Below, piece by piece: positions 45,812 to 55,842 of a stretch of DNA of 64,000 nucleotides. Location of the stretch: positions 2,097,676-2,161,675 of the forward strand of contig NZ_KE386571.1 of assembly GCF_000427645.1 (NCBI RefSeq), written 5' to 3'. This DNA is from Sphingomonas phyllosphaerae FA2 (GTDB lineage: Bacteria; Pseudomonadota; Alphaproteobacteria; Sphingomonadales; Sphingomonadaceae). The stretch's first letter is position 1, and each line of letters begins with the position of its first letter. The notes beneath the pieces were generated by a model. It was not told where the DNA came from and made no database searches. It saw nothing but the letters and a program-made list of their open reading frames with translations. The position numbers and the translations under genes are program-made.

Positions 45812-46570
45812 CTAGATCCCCCCCGCGGTCACCGTACGCCCGTCGGCTTCCAGCGCGGCGGTCAGGTCTGCGATACACGCATCGACCTGCGCCTGATCGG
45901 GCGAGCGCACCACGAAATTGGCGCCGGTGCGCCCGTCGCGGAAGAAGGGATAGCTGCCGATCGCCACGCCCTCGTGCGCCTTTTCGGTGGCGCACAGCAG
46001 CTCGGCGACCTCGCTTTCGGCCACCCAGCAGCCGATTGTCGCGCTCACCACCGGACGCCCGCCTTCGAGCGTGCCGGTCAGCCAATCGAGCATCCCCGCC
46101 GTGATGTGCGGCACACCGGCCATGATGAAGATATTGTCGACGCGGATGCCCGGCGCGCCCGAGACGCGATTCTCGATCAGCGTCGCGCCCTCGGGCACGC
46201 GCGCCATCCGCCGCCGCGCGTCGGTCAGCCCGCCGCGTGTTTCGTAATGCCGCTCCAGCACCGCGATCGCATCGGGGTGTTCGACGACCGCCGCGCCCAG
46301 CGCCGCGGCGATCGCATCGACGGTGATGTCGTCATGCGTCGGCCCGATCCCGCCGGTGGTGAACAGATAATCGTTGCGCGCCCGCAGCGTGTTAACCGCC
46401 TCGACGATCGCCGCCTCGCGATCGGGCACGACGCGCACCTCGACCAGCCGGATGCCCTGTACGTTGAGCCAGGTCGCGAGCTGCGCGATGTTCTTGTCCT
46501 GCGTGCGGCCGGACAGGATCTCGTCCCCGATCACCACCAGCGCGGCGGTCCAGATGCGTTCGGTTGTCAT
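45812..46570 (-). CDS. CinA-like molybdopterin-binding domain protein
   Basis: The 252-residue protein is a MoaB/Mog-fold domain of the competence/damage-inducible CinA N-terminal type. It has AALVVIGDEILSGRTQDKNI, the TTGGIGPTHDDIT binding loop and FIMAGVPHITAGMLD. It lacks the C-terminal nicotinamide-nucleotide amidase domain of full CinA, so it is a stand-alone N-domain as in many alphaproteobacteria. Fifty bases separate it from the divergent methionine aminopeptidase. Confidence 0.88.
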   Translation of the reverse strand: MTTERIWTAALVVIGDEILSGRTQDKNIAQLATWLNVQGIRLVEVRVVPDREAAIVEAVNTLRARNDYLFTTGGIGPTHDDITVDAIAAALGAAVVEHPDAIAVLERHYETRGGLTDARRRMARVPEGATLIENRVSGAPGIRVDNIFIMAGVPHITAGMLDWLTGTLEGGRPVVSATIGCWVAESEVAELLCATEKAHEGVAIGSYPFFRDGRTGANFVVRSPDQAQVDACIADLTAALEADGRTVTAGGI

Positions 46571-46620
46571 GCGCCTTCCCTAGCTCGCAATCGCGCGCCC
46601 GCCACGCTATATCCGTGCAC

Positions 46621-47445
46621 ATGACCGATTATGTGACCGTCACCAGCGATGCGCCGCTCGCGCGCACCGGCGCGATCAAGCTGCACGGGCCGGATGCCTT
46701 TGCGGGGATGCACAAGGCCGGACGACTCGCCGCCGAAACGCTCGACATGCTCGTGCCGCATATGGTGCCGGGCGTGACCACCGCCGAGATCGACAAGCTG
46801 ATCTACGATTTCGTGAAGGCTGGCGGCGGCGTGCCCGCGACGCTCGGCTATCGCGGCTATACGCATTCGAGCTGCATCTCGATCAACCATGTCGTCTGCC
46901 ACGGGATTCCATCGGACAAGGCGCTGAAGTCGGGCGATATCGTCAATGTCGACGTCACCCCGATCGTCGATGGCTGGCATGGCGACACCAGCCGCATGTA
47001 CCTGATCGGTGACGTGCCGCTGAAGGCGAAGCGGCTGGTCGAGGTGACCTATGAATGCCTGATGCTCGGCATCGAGCAGGCGCGCCCCGGCAACACGATG
47101 GGCGATGTCGCGCACGCGATCCAGCGCCATGCCGAGGGCCATCGATTCGGCGTGGTCCGCGATTTCTGCGGCCACGGCGTCGGGCGGCTGTTCCACGACG
47201 CGCCGGAGGTGGTGCACGTCGGCCGTCCGGGCACCGGACCCGAGCTGCGGCCGGGCATGATCTTCACGATCGAGCCGATGATCAACATCGGTCGCCCCGA
47301 CGTGAAGCTGCTCGACGATGGCTGGACCGCGGTGACGCGCGACCGCTCGCTGTCGGCGCAGTTCGAACACTCCATCGGCATCACCGAGGACGGGTGCGAG
47401 ATCTTCACCGGCTCGCCTGCGGGGCTCGACAAGCCGCCGTATTGA
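46621..47445 (+). CDS. map: type I methionine aminopeptidase (second copy)
   Basis: The 274-residue product has an N-terminal stretch of about 20 residues, then the pita-bread fold. All ligands are present: His94, Asp111, Asp122 (GWHGDTSRMY), His185, Glu218 and Glu249. The HGDTS form is like E. coli MetAP, unlike the ADSS form of the copy at 2913. I start at MTDYVTVTSDAP. It is alone and divergent from the CinA-like gene. With a standard active site it is the better candidate for the housekeeping enzyme. Confidence 0.95.
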   Translation: MTDYVTVTSDAPLARTGAIKLHGPDAFAGMHKAGRLAAETLDMLVPHMVPGVTTAEIDKLIYDFVKAGGGVPATLGYRGYTHSSCISINHVVCHGIPSDKALKSGDIVNVDVTPIVDGWHGDTSRMYLIGDVPLKAKRLVEVTYECLMLGIEQARPGNTMGDVAHAIQRHAEGHRFGVVRDFCGHGVGRLFHDAPEVVHVGRPGTGPELRPGMIFTIEPMINIGRPDVKLLDDGWTAVTRDRSLSAQFEHSIGITEDGCEIFTGSPAGLDKPPY

Positions 47446-47466
47446 GGGAGAGCGGCCGCCCCCTTT

Positions 47467-47552
47467 CGTCGCCCCGGACTTGATCCGGGGCCCCGCTGCT
47501 TCTTTACGCGCGTCGTGAAGAAGCGGGATCCCGGATCAAGTCCGGGATGACG
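47467..47552. repeat. family B inverted repeat, copy 6
   Basis: The arms CCCCGGACTTGATCCGGGG and CCCGGATCAAGTCCGGGA flank GCTGCTTCTTTACGCGCGTC and its partly matching complement. It fills the gap between convergent map and the CAP-domain gene. Confidence 0.8.
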
Positions 47553-47573
47553 ACCCGGCCGTGGTACCGTGGA

Positions 47574-48683
47574 TCACGACACGATCCTGAACGTATAGCT
47601 GTAATCGGTCGCGGTCCCGCGCACGCCGACCCCGGTGATCTTCACCGAATAGCTCACCCCCGCCTTCAACCCCGCGACCTGGAATTGCAGGTTGTTGGGC
47701 ACCGCATAACCGACATTGTCGAAGCTGACGTTCGACACCGCCAGGGCGGTCGAGCCGTCGCTGACCGCGATCGTCGCTTTCGAGAAATCGACCGTCGCAT
47801 TGGCCCCGCCGCGCTGCGTCGTGTCCGCGATCACCGTGAACGAAAGCAACGACGACATGTCGAAATAGCGCGCCGGGTAGTCCCCGTACGGATAGGCGAC
47901 GAACGGCGGGAGGTTCGCTGGCACGCTCACCCCGCCGGTGAACGATACGACCTTCATCGCGGCGGCATCGGTACGGCTGCCGTCTGCCAGCACCTGCGCG
48001 ACACGGCCGTACGAAATCTTGCCGAGGAACGGATCGAGGATCCAGCGGCGATGCCCGACATTGTTGGCGACGAGGTTCGACGTCTCGCTCAGCCAGCCGC
48101 CGAGATACATGTCCTCGGTATAATAGGCCAGATAAGGCGAGATCAGCCCGCCATACAGGTTGCTGGTCCCCGCCCCGTTCGCACCGAGCGTGGTGTAGCA
48201 TTTCCACGTCGCGGCGGGCGTATGACTCAACTGGCCGTTCGCCGCCATCATCAGCGCCGCCTGCGTCGCCTGTTCGTCGTCGGCGCTCGAATAGCTGACG
48301 GCGGGCAGCCGATGAAGCGCACGGATCGCGTTCAGCCGTGCCAGCACGTCGTCGCGGACACTCTGCACCAGCGTGCCGGGCTTGCAATTGGCGACATCGG
48401 GCTGGGTGCTGAACAGCGCCGCGGCGTTGGTCGCCCAATTGCCGGTCGGGGTGGGCGCGGGTGCCGGCGGCGGCGTCGGCGTCGGGCTCGGCGCAGGCGT
48501 GGGGCTCGGTGCGGGCACGGGGGTCGGGCTGGGCGTCGGCGACGGGGCGGGCACCACCTGCACGCCGCCGCTCGCCGGGACGGTACCGCTCGCGCCATCG
48601 CTCCCACCGCCCCCGCCGCAGCCCGCCAGCAGCAGCGACAAGGCCGAGACGGCGCCGAACCGATATCCGCGTGAGCTTCGCAT
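47574..48683 (-). CDS. CAP-domain (SCP/PR1-like) lipoprotein
   Basis: The 369-residue product has a lipobox LLLAGC with Cys22 and a Gly/Ser stretch. A linker of about 40 residues is built on PSPTP/PAPTP units (about 45-80). The CAP domain follows: LNAIRALHRLPAVSYSSADD, AANGQLSHTP with the usual His, and GHRRWILDPFLGKISYG. A C-terminal beta domain ends YTFRIVS. It should be anchored to the outer membrane by its lipid. The function of bacterial CAP proteins is poorly known. Confidence 0.85.
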   Translation of the reverse strand: MRSSRGYRFGAVSALSLLLAGCGGGGGSDGASGTVPASGGVQVVPAPSPTPSPTPVPAPSPTPAPSPTPTPPPAPAPTPTGNWATNAAALFSTQPDVANCKPGTLVQSVRDDVLARLNAIRALHRLPAVSYSSADDEQATQAALMMAANGQLSHTPAATWKCYTTLGANGAGTSNLYGGLISPYLAYYTEDMYLGGWLSETSNLVANNVGHRRWILDPFLGKISYGRVAQVLADGSRTDAAAMKVVSFTGGVSVPANLPPFVAYPYGDYPARYFDMSSLLSFTVIADTTQRGGANATVDFSKATIAVSDGSTALAVSNVSFDNVGYAVPNNLQFQVAGLKAGVSYSVKITGVGVRGTATDYSYTFRIVS

Positions 48684-48711
48684 CGGGTTCGCATAGGCGC
48701 GCGCGGGTTAA

Positions 48712-49224
<513 letters not shown>

Positions 49225-49320
49225 TCCCATTCCTTCGCTCCGCTGTCATCGGAGCGTGCCACTTACCGCGCCACTTCGACCATCGGTCGAAGCGACGCTT
49301 ATGCGAGAGAGAGCAACATC

Positions 49321-50733
49321 ATGGCGAACACGGCCGCAGACGTTCTGAGCAAGATCAAGGACGAGGAGATCGAGTGGGTCGATCTGCGCTTCACCGATCC
49401 CAAGGGCAAGTGGCAGCATCTGACGATGGTCGCCTCGGTGATGGGCGAGGACGAATGGACCGACGGCCTGATGTTCGACGGCAGCTCGATCGAGGGCTGG
49501 AAGGCGATCAACGAGTCGGACATGATCCTGAAGCCGGATCTGGACGCGGTCTACACCGATCCGTTCTCGGCCACCCCGATGCTGATCGTGTTCTGCGACA
49601 TCGTCGAGCCGTCGACCGGCGAGGGCTATAGCCGCGACCCGCGCACCACCGCGAAGCGCGCCGAGGCCTATGTCGCCACCACCGGAATCGGCGACACCGT
49701 CTATGTCGGGCCGGAAGCCGAGTTCTTCATGTTCGACGACGTCCGTTTCGACACGTCGTACAACCAGTCGTATTTCAAGCTCGACGATATCGAGCTGCCG
49801 ACCAACACCGGCCGCGAATATGAGGGCGGCAACATGGCGCACCGTCCGCGCGCCAAGGGCGGCTACTTCCCCGTCGCGCCGGTCGACTCGGCGGTCGACA
49901 TCCGTGGCGAGATGGTCTCGACGATGATCGAGATGGGCCTGCCGTGCGACAAGCACCACCACGAGGTCGCCGCCGCGCAGCACGAGCTGGGGCTGACCTT
50001 CGGCACGCTGACCACCACCGCCGACCGGATGCAGATCTACAAGTATGTCGTGCACCAGGTCGCGCACGCTTATGGCAAGTCGGCGACGTTCATGCCGAAG
50101 CCGATCAAGGAAGATAACGGCTCGGGGATGCACACGCACTTCTCGATCTGGAACGGCAAGGAGCCGCTGTTCGCGGGCAACGGCTATGCCGGGCTGAGCG
50201 ACACCTGCCTGTATTTCATCGGCGGGATCATCAAGCACGCCAAAGCGATCAACGCCTTCACCAACCCGACCACCAACAGCTACAAGCGGCTGGTGCCGGG
50301 CTACGAAGCGCCGGTGCTGCTCGCCTATTCGGCGCGCAACCGCTCGGCCTCGTGCCGCATTCCGTACGGCACCGGGCCGAAGAGCAAGCGCGTCGAGGTC
50401 CGCTTCCCGGACGCGATGGCCAATCCGTATCTCGCCTATGCGGCGCTGCTGATGGCGGGTCTGGACGGTATCCAGAACAAGATCCATCCGGGCGAGGCGA
50501 TGGACAAGAACCTGTACGACCTGCCGCCGGCCGAGCTGGCGCAGGTCCCGACGGTCTGCGCCTCGCTGCGCGAAGCGCTCGACTCGCTCCTGGCAGACCA
50601 CGACTTCCTGTTGAAGGGCGACGTGTTCACCAAGGATCAGATCGAGGCGTACGTCGAACTGAAGTGGGCGGACGTGGCGCGTTGGGAGATGACCCCGAGC
50701 CCGGTCGAGTTCGATATGTACTACAGCGCGTGA
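49321..50733 (+). CDS. glnA: glutamine synthetase type I
   Basis: GlnA makes glutamine from glutamate, ammonia and ATP, the main ammonium entry. The 470-residue protein is of the adenylylated GSI-beta class. It shows [12 protein letters not shown], the metal/ATP segments [16 protein letters not shown] and [11 protein letters not shown], and [11 protein letters not shown]. The adenylylation tyrosine is Tyr399 in KNLYDLPP. Control by GlnE through P-II is expected from the family. It lies downstream of glnB and ends at a strong terminator. Confidence 0.97.
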   Translation: MANTAADVLSKIKDEEIEWVDLRFTDPKGKWQHLTMVASVMGEDEWTDGLMFDGSSIEGWKAINESDMILKPDLDAVYTDPFSATPMLIVFCDIVEPSTGEGYSRDPRTTAKRAEAYVATTGIGDTVYVGPEAEFFMFDDVRFDTSYNQSYFKLDDIELPTNTGREYEGGNMAHRPRAKGGYFPVAPVDSAVDIRGEMVSTMIEMGLPCDKHHHEVAAAQHELGLTFGTLTTTADRMQIYKYVVHQVAHAYGKSATFMPKPIKEDNGSGMHTHFSIWNGKEPLFAGNGYAGLSDTCLYFIGGIIKHAKAINAFTNPTTNSYKRLVPGYEAPVLLAYSARNRSASCRIPYGTGPKSKRVEVRFPDAMANPYLAYAALLMAGLDGIQNKIHPGEAMDKNLYDLPPAELAQVPTVCASLREALDSLLADHDFLLKGDVFTKDQIEAYVELKWADVARWEMTPSPVEFDMYYSA

Positions 50734-50840
50734 GGCTGCCGGGCCGGCAGCCGGTGCGGCGCCGCCGCACACGCGCTGTCGGCCGGCGTCGCGCAGCGAC
50801 GACCGACGACGTGGCTTCGCCACGTCGTCAGTCCCGATCG

Positions 50841-50880
50841 AAAGAGGGCGTCTTCCCACGCGGAAGGCGCCCTCTTTTCG
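50841..50880 (+). terminator. terminator after glnA
   Basis: AAAGAGGGCG pairs with CGCCCTCTTT, with CTTCC/GGAAG continuing the stem around a short loop, followed by TCGTT. The preceding 107 bases after the glnA stop hold two more GC-rich dyads. The 402-base interval 50734-51135 contains this terminator, a family B repeat and no gene. Confidence 0.8.
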
Positions 50881-50883
50881 TTC

Positions 50884-50968
50884 CGTCATCCCGGACTTGA
50901 TCCGGGATCCCGCTTCTTCTTCTCCGCGCCAAAAGGAAGCGGGGCCCCGGATCAAGTCCGGGGCGACG
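50884..50968. repeat. family B inverted repeat, copy 7
   Basis: The arms CCCGGACTTGATCCGGGAT and CCCCGGATCAAGTCCGGGG flank GCTTCTTCTTCTCCGCG and AAAAGGAAGC. It starts four bases after the glnA terminator. Confidence 0.8.
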
Positions 50969-51135
50969 AACTACAAGTGTTGGCTCCAGTCGCCACGGCC
51001 GCGCCCCTCACCTCACCCCGACAAACCCCAGCCTCACCGCGCAAAAGCCCAACTAGACTCCCCTTCCCGCGCGACTCGCGTACCATCGTCACCCTCAGCC
51101 ACGACGACGGTCCGCGCCACCCGGGAGCCACAGCC

Positions 51136-51729
51136 ATGTTCGCCATTGCCGCCAACGACCGCTTCGCCCCTTTCTCGATCGTTGCGATCTCCGACGCGCG
51201 ACAGAGCGAGCCGACGTGGCGGACGATGTTCGGCTGGCCCGCCAACGACCCGCGCACGATCCCGATCGCCGCCCGCTCGCGCGCCGAACGCAAGATCTGG
51301 GCGGCGCGCGTCGATCAGGCGGTCTGCGCGGCGGATCGCCCGGTGCTCTTGGTGGCGGACGGGATCGGCTGCGCGGCGAGCGCGTGGTGGGGCCGGCTGT
51401 CGCCGAGCGACTACGTGTCGAAGATCGCGGGCGCGTTGCTGTTCGCACCGCGCGGGGCGGAGGTGACGCGCGACGGCGACACCGACCTGTTCGCCTCCCC
51501 GACCGCGCCCCTGCCCTTCCCGTCGATCGTGATCTCGCCGCAGGGCGACGCCGGCCAAATCGATGCGGCAGTCGAAAGCTGGGGCAGCCGCCTGATCGCC
51601 GGCCACCGCGACCGCCACGTTACGCGTGAGACGACCGCGTGGCGGCAGGCGCAGCGGCTGTTCCTGCGCGTGACGCATCAGGTTGCGGCGCACGAGGTCG
51701 GGCGCGCCGAGGCCATGATCGGGCGGTAG
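51136..51729 (+). CDS. degenerate YdeN/RBBP9-like alpha/beta hydrolase
   Basis: The 197-residue product resembles short serine hydrolases of the RBBP9/YdeN type in its order of segments: PVLLVADGIGCAASAWWGRL (elbow), IAGALLFAPRGAE, PLPFPSIVISPQGD and a late GHRDRH. In the family the elbow reads xxHSLGC; here it is ADGIGC, so the catalytic Ser is replaced by Gly. The product is therefore probably inactive as an esterase, or the resemblance is distant. I start at MFAIAANDRFAPFS; the upstream in-frame codons are Pro/Arg-rich and look non-coding. Confidence 0.5.
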   Translation: MFAIAANDRFAPFSIVAISDARQSEPTWRTMFGWPANDPRTIPIAARSRAERKIWAARVDQAVCAADRPVLLVADGIGCAASAWWGRLSPSDYVSKIAGALLFAPRGAEVTRDGDTDLFASPTAPLPFPSIVISPQGDAGQIDAAVESWGSRLIAGHRDRHVTRETTAWRQAQRLFLRVTHQVAAHEVGRAEAMIGR

Positions 51730-51785
51730 TCACCGCCTTTTGTAAGGAGGAGGCGCAGCTTCGGACGCCCCGTCCCCAAATTCTC

Positions 51786-51918
51786 CGTCGCCCCTGCGAA
51801 GGCAGGGGCCCATGTCTGTCGCGTGCTGACCGACCATCTGACACGGCCACCGCCGCCTATGTGTCAACGCAAGCGCGTGACGACACAGCAATAGGCCCCT
51901 GCCTGCGCAGGGGCGACG
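51786..51918. repeat. family E inverted repeat, full copy
   Basis: CGTCGCCCCTGCGAAGGCAG plus GGGCC forms the left arm and GGCCCCTGCCTGCGCAGGGG plus CGACG the right, about 80 bases apart. The centre shows a further pair (TGTCGCGTGCTGACC... and ...CGTGACGACACA). One half of this family occurs in the rpoA-rplQ spacer. Confidence 0.7.
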
Positions 51919-51951
51919 GCATGCGGGGTGGCGCGGGCCCTCCCCTACCCC

Positions 51952-52038
51952 TGTCGCCCCGGACTTGATCCGGGGCCCCGCTTCTTCTCGGCCCACGGAG
52001 AAGACGAAGCATGATCCCGGATCAAGTCCGGGATGACA
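51952..52038. repeat. family B inverted repeat, copy 8
   Basis: The arms CCCCGGACTTGATCCGGGG and CCCGGATCAAGTCCGGGAT flank GCTTCTTCTC and GAAGACGAAGC. With the family E copy it makes up nearly all of the 318-base gap 51730-52047; nothing else is seen there. It lies next to the kdgK stop codon. Confidence 0.8.
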
Positions 52039-52047
52039 GCGCCAACC

Positions 52048-53058
52048 CTACCGCCGCACATCCAGCCCGCCGGCAAGGAACGCATCGACATCCCCCTGCC
52101 GGAACAGCGCGGCATCCCCCGGCAGCGAATGCTTCAGCGCCGCCAGCGCCAGCCCCGTCTCCGCCGCCGCCGCGATCCCCTGAACGCGCAGCAAGGCATG
52201 CAGCACCCCGGCCGCGAACGCATCGCCGCCGCCGATCCGGTCGACGATCCCCGCCAGCACCGTCTCGGGCGTCTGCGCATGGTCGTCGCGCGTGTCGATC
52301 CGCGCCGACAGCCGGTTGAGATCGACATGCTCGACATGCCGCGCCGTCGAGGCGATCGTCATCAGCCTCGGAAAGCGCGCGAACGCCGCCTCCGCCGCTG
52401 CGCGCCGCCGATCCTCGCCCTCGCCACCGAAATCGTCGCGCCCGAGCAGCAGCGCGATGTCGCGGTGGTTGCCGAACATCAGATCGGCATGCTCGACGAT
52501 CCGAGTCAGGATGCTGCGCGGATCGCTATCCCAGCGCGCCCACAATTTGCCGCGCCAATTGCCGTCGAACGACACCGCGACCCCGCGCGCGCTCGCCGCC
52601 TCGGCCGCGCGACAAGCGCTCTCCGCGGGCACCGGCCCCAGCGCCGGGGTGATCCCCGACAGATGCAGCCGCGTCACGCCGTCGAGGATCGCGTCCCAAT
52701 CCCACGCACTCACCGGCGCTTCGGCGAACGACGAGCCGGCGCGATCGTAGATCACCTCGGTCGCGCGCATCCCCGCGCCTGAGGTCACGAAATACAGCCC
52801 CATCCGCTCGCCGCCGGTCTGCAAGTGCCGCACGTCGACGCCATGCCCGCGCAAGGCCGTGATCGCGCTCTGCCCGAGGTCGTTGTCGGGCACGCGGCTG
52901 GCCATACCGACGTCATGGCCGAGCTTGGCGAGCTGCGTGACGACGTTCGCCTCCGCACCCGCGACCCACACATCGAAGCGCGGCGTCTGCATCAGCAATT
53001 CGCGCCCCGGCGGCGACAGCCGGAGCATGACCTCGCCGAACGCCAGAAACTTGCCCAT
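52048..53058 (-). CDS. kdgK: 2-keto-3-deoxygluconate kinase
   Basis: KdgK phosphorylates 2-keto-3-deoxygluconate to KDPG, which enters the Entner-Doudoroff aldolase step. The 336-residue PfkB-family protein opens MGKFLAFGEVMLRLSPPGR. It has the sugar-binding WVAGAEANVVTQLAKLGHD and the second signature VDRIGGGDAFAAGVLHAL with catalytic Asp279. Its start shares a base with the uxuB stop. It is the last gene of the uronate operon, whose pathway needs exactly this step. Confidence 0.9.
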   Translation of the reverse strand: MGKFLAFGEVMLRLSPPGRELLMQTPRFDVWVAGAEANVVTQLAKLGHDVGMASRVPDNDLGQSAITALRGHGVDVRHLQTGGERMGLYFVTSGAGMRATEVIYDRAGSSFAEAPVSAWDWDAILDGVTRLHLSGITPALGPVPAESACRAAEAASARGVAVSFDGNWRGKLWARWDSDPRSILTRIVEHADLMFGNHRDIALLLGRDDFGGEGEDRRRAAAEAAFARFPRLMTIASTARHVEHVDLNRLSARIDTRDDHAQTPETVLAGIVDRIGGGDAFAAGVLHALLRVQGIAAAAETGLALAALKHSLPGDAALFRQGDVDAFLAGGLDVRR

Positions 53059-54431
53059 CAACCCCGCTCCACCAAATCGACCAGCGTTGCGCGTTCGGCA
53101 TCTTCGGCCTGCCAGCGCCCGGCGAACCTGCCGCCCGTGCCGAACAGCGCGTCGATCATGCCGCGCGTATCGTTGGCAGCCCACAACGCCGCCAGCTCGC
53201 CCGCCATCGGATCGTTGATCGGCCCCGCCTGCCCGCGCAGATGCCGCAGCCACGCCGCCAACGCGGTCAGCGTCGCCGACGTTTCGACCCCGCGCCCACG
53301 ATTGACCGTCAGCGCCTCCAGCCAGCGCGGCCCGACCTTCTGCGACCCGTCGGTGGCGATCTGCGCCAGCCGGTGCGCCAGCGACGGGTTGGCGAAGCGC
53401 GCCAGCAGGGCATCGGCATAGCCGCGCAAATCCTGCCCCGGCGCGGCGTCGAGGCTCGCCGCGGCCTCGTCGCGCATCAACCGCTCGACGATCGGGCGCA
53501 CCGCTGGGTCGGCGATCGCCTGATGCACGAACTCATGCCCCGCGCCGAGCCCGAGATAGGCGAGCGCCGAATGCGCGCCGTTGAGCATCCGCAGCTTGGC
53601 GGTCTCATACGGCCGCACGTCGGCGACGAACTGCGCGCCGCCGACATTCCAGCGCGGGCGATCCGTCGCGAAGCGATCCTCGATCACCCATTGCCGGAAC
53701 GGCTCGGTCACCACTGCGCCCTCGTCGCGCTGCCCAAGTCGCGCTGCGATCCCGTCGAGATCGGCGGGCGTGGTGGCCGGGACGATCCGGTCGACCATCG
53801 TCGAAGGGCACGCCCACTCCCGCTCGAACCACTCACGCGCCGCGCCGTCGAGCAACGCCGCCACACCATCGCGGAGCACATGGCCGTTGTCGGTCATGTT
53901 GTCGCAGCTGACCAGCGTCATCGGCCCCGCGCCCGCGGCGTGCCGCTCGCGCACCGCCTGCGACAGATAATGGTAGATCGTGCCACCCGCCGCCTCGACC
54001 GAGCCAGTGTTGATCCCGCCACCCGGCAACCGATGGTAGCCCTTTTCGGTGACGGTCAGCGTCACGATGCGCGTCGCGGGCGCGGCCAGCGCTGCCGCCA
54101 CCGCGTCCGGCGCATCCGGCGCGACCAGCACCTCGCGCACCGCCCCGATCAGCCGCAGCTGCTCGCCCTCCGCATCGCGGGTCGCGACCGTGTACAGCCC
54201 ATCCTGCGAAGCGAGCTGCTCGTGCACCTGTCGCGAGCGCAGCGACACGCCGGTGATCGCCCAGTCGCGGTCGCCAGCCGCCATCGCATCGTCGGTATAG
54301 ACCGCCTGATGCGCGCGGTGGAACGCGCCGATACCCAGATGCACGATCCCGCGCGCTTGCTCGGTCCGCGCATAGCCGGGCTGCGCCACATCGCCGGGCA
54401 GTGACGCGCGGGTTGCGTCCGACAGCCTCAC
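53058..54431 (-). CDS. uxuB: mannitol dehydrogenase family, D-fructuronate reductase
   Basis: UxuB reduces D-fructuronate to D-mannonate with NADH. The 457-residue protein has the N-terminal nucleotide domain (GIVHLGIGAFHRAHQAVYTD) and the family signature VRPYETAKLRMLNGAHSALA with the Lys/Asn/His catalytic set near residue 290. The same family includes tagaturonate reductase and mannitol dehydrogenase. The operon with uxaC and uxuA selects fructuronate reductase. It overlaps uxaC by four bases. Confidence 0.9.
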   Translation of the reverse strand: MRLSDATRASLPGDVAQPGYARTEQARGIVHLGIGAFHRAHQAVYTDDAMAAGDRDWAITGVSLRSRQVHEQLASQDGLYTVATRDAEGEQLRLIGAVREVLVAPDAPDAVAAALAAPATRIVTLTVTEKGYHRLPGGGINTGSVEAAGGTIYHYLSQAVRERHAAGAGPMTLVSCDNMTDNGHVLRDGVAALLDGAAREWFEREWACPSTMVDRIVPATTPADLDGIAARLGQRDEGAVVTEPFRQWVIEDRFATDRPRWNVGGAQFVADVRPYETAKLRMLNGAHSALAYLGLGAGHEFVHQAIADPAVRPIVERLMRDEAAASLDAAPGQDLRGYADALLARFANPSLAHRLAQIATDGSQKVGPRWLEALTVNRGRGVETSATLTALAAWLRHLRGQAGPINDPMAGELAALWAANDTRGMIDALFGTGGRFAGRWQAEDAERATLVDLVERG

Positions 54432-55840
54432 AGCTTGTACGCCTTGCGCACCAGCCCGTCGGTCAGCTCATGCGCCAGCTCGACCGCTTCCCAATCCTCG
54501 ATGCGATGCTCGGCGACCAGCCGCGCAAGGAACGCGCAATCGACGCGCCGCGCGACATCGTGCCGCGCCGGGATCGACAGGAAGGCGCGCGTATCGTCGT
54601 TGAAGCCGACGGTGTTGTAGAAGCCCGCGGTCTCGGTGGTCAGCTCGCGATAGCGGCGCATCCCCTCGGGCGAATCGTGGAACCACCACGCCGGCCCCAG
54701 CTTCAGGCACGGATAATGGCCGGCCATCGGCGCCAGCTCGCGCGCATAGACGCTCTCGTCGAGCGTGAAGAGGATGATCGTCAGGTCGCGCTCGTTGCCG
54801 ACCACGTCGAGCATCGGTTGCAGCGCGCGCGTATATTCGGTGCGCACCGGGATGTCGGCGCCCTTGTCGCGCCCGTGGCTCGCGAACAGCCCGGCATTGT
54901 GATTGCGATACGATCCGGGGTGGATCTGCATCACCATTCCATCCGCGACGCTCATCTTCGCCATTTCGGTGAGCATCTGCGCGCGGAACAGCTCGGCATC
55001 GGCGGCATCCCAAGTCCCGCCGACGATCTTCGCGAACAGCGCCTCGCATTCGGCGGTCGACAGGTTGGCGGTCTGTGCGGTGGCGTGGCCGTGGTCGGTC
55101 GCGGTCGCCCCGGCGGCGCGGAAGTCGGCGCGACGCTTGCGGTGCGCCGCCAGATACCCCGACCAGCTATGGACGTCCTCGCCGGTCAACGCGGCGAAGG
55201 TCGCCATCGCACCCTTGAACTGCTCATGCTCGACATCGATCACGCCATCGGGGCGATAGGTGGTGACGACGCGGCCGTGCCAGCCGGAGGCGCGGATTGC
55301 ATGATGCGCATCGAGGCTGTCGTGCGCGCCCTCGGTGGTGGCGAGGAAGTCGATGCGGAACCGCTCGAACAGCGCGCGCGGGCGGAAATCGTCGCCCGCC
55401 AGCCGCTCGTTGATCGTGTCGAAGTACAGGTCGGCGGTGTCGGCATCCAGCCGCACGTCGAACCCGAACACCTCGGCGAAGACGTGATCGAGCCACAGCC
55501 GCGACGGCGTGCCGCGGAACAGCCCGTAGTGCGATGCGAACAGCTTCCACGCCGCGCGCGGATCGGTGGCGGGCACGCCGCCGCGATGCGGAATCCGCAG
55601 ATCGTCGAGCGCGACGCCCTGCGAATAGAGCATCCGAAACACATAATGATCGGGCGCGAGCAGCAGCGTCGTCGCATTGTCCCATTTCGCATCGGTCGCG
55701 AACCATGTCGGGTCGGTGTGGCCGTGCGGGCTGACGATCGGCAGCGCGCCGATCTCGGCATAGAGCGTCCGCGCAATGTCGCGGGTCGTCGGATCGGCGG
55801 GGAACAGCCGGTCGGGGTGCAGTTCGAGCGGTCGTGTCAT
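54428..55840 (-). CDS. uxaC: glucuronate isomerase
   Basis: UxaC converts D-glucuronate to D-fructuronate (and galacturonate to tagaturonate). The 470-residue product of the amidohydrolase-like fold has the metal-binding SPHGHTDPTWFA near 36-47, LWLDHVFAEVFGFDVRLDAD and the C-terminal RRVDCAFLARLVAEHRIEDW. Length fits the family. It lies two bases after uxuA and overlaps uxuB, in pathway order. Confidence 0.93.
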   Translation of the reverse strand: MTRPLELHPDRLFPADPTTRDIARTLYAEIGALPIVSPHGHTDPTWFATDAKWDNATTLLLAPDHYVFRMLYSQGVALDDLRIPHRGGVPATDPRAAWKLFASHYGLFRGTPSRLWLDHVFAEVFGFDVRLDADTADLYFDTINERLAGDDFRPRALFERFRIDFLATTEGAHDSLDAHHAIRASGWHGRVVTTYRPDGVIDVEHEQFKGAMATFAALTGEDVHSWSGYLAAHRKRRADFRAAGATATDHGHATAQTANLSTAECEALFAKIVGGTWDAADAELFRAQMLTEMAKMSVADGMVMQIHPGSYRNHNAGLFASHGRDKGADIPVRTEYTRALQPMLDVVGNERDLTIILFTLDESVYARELAPMAGHYPCLKLGPAWWFHDSPEGMRRYRELTTETAGFYNTVGFNDDTRAFLSIPARHDVARRVDCAFLARLVAEHRIEDWEAVELAHELTDGLVRKAYKL

Positions 55841-55842
55841 CG

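Noticed and set aside
48450..48560. Tandem repeat array in the CAP-domain gene
   Set aside because: It encodes an in-frame Pro-Ser-Thr linker between the lipid anchor and the CAP domain and is a normal spacer type.
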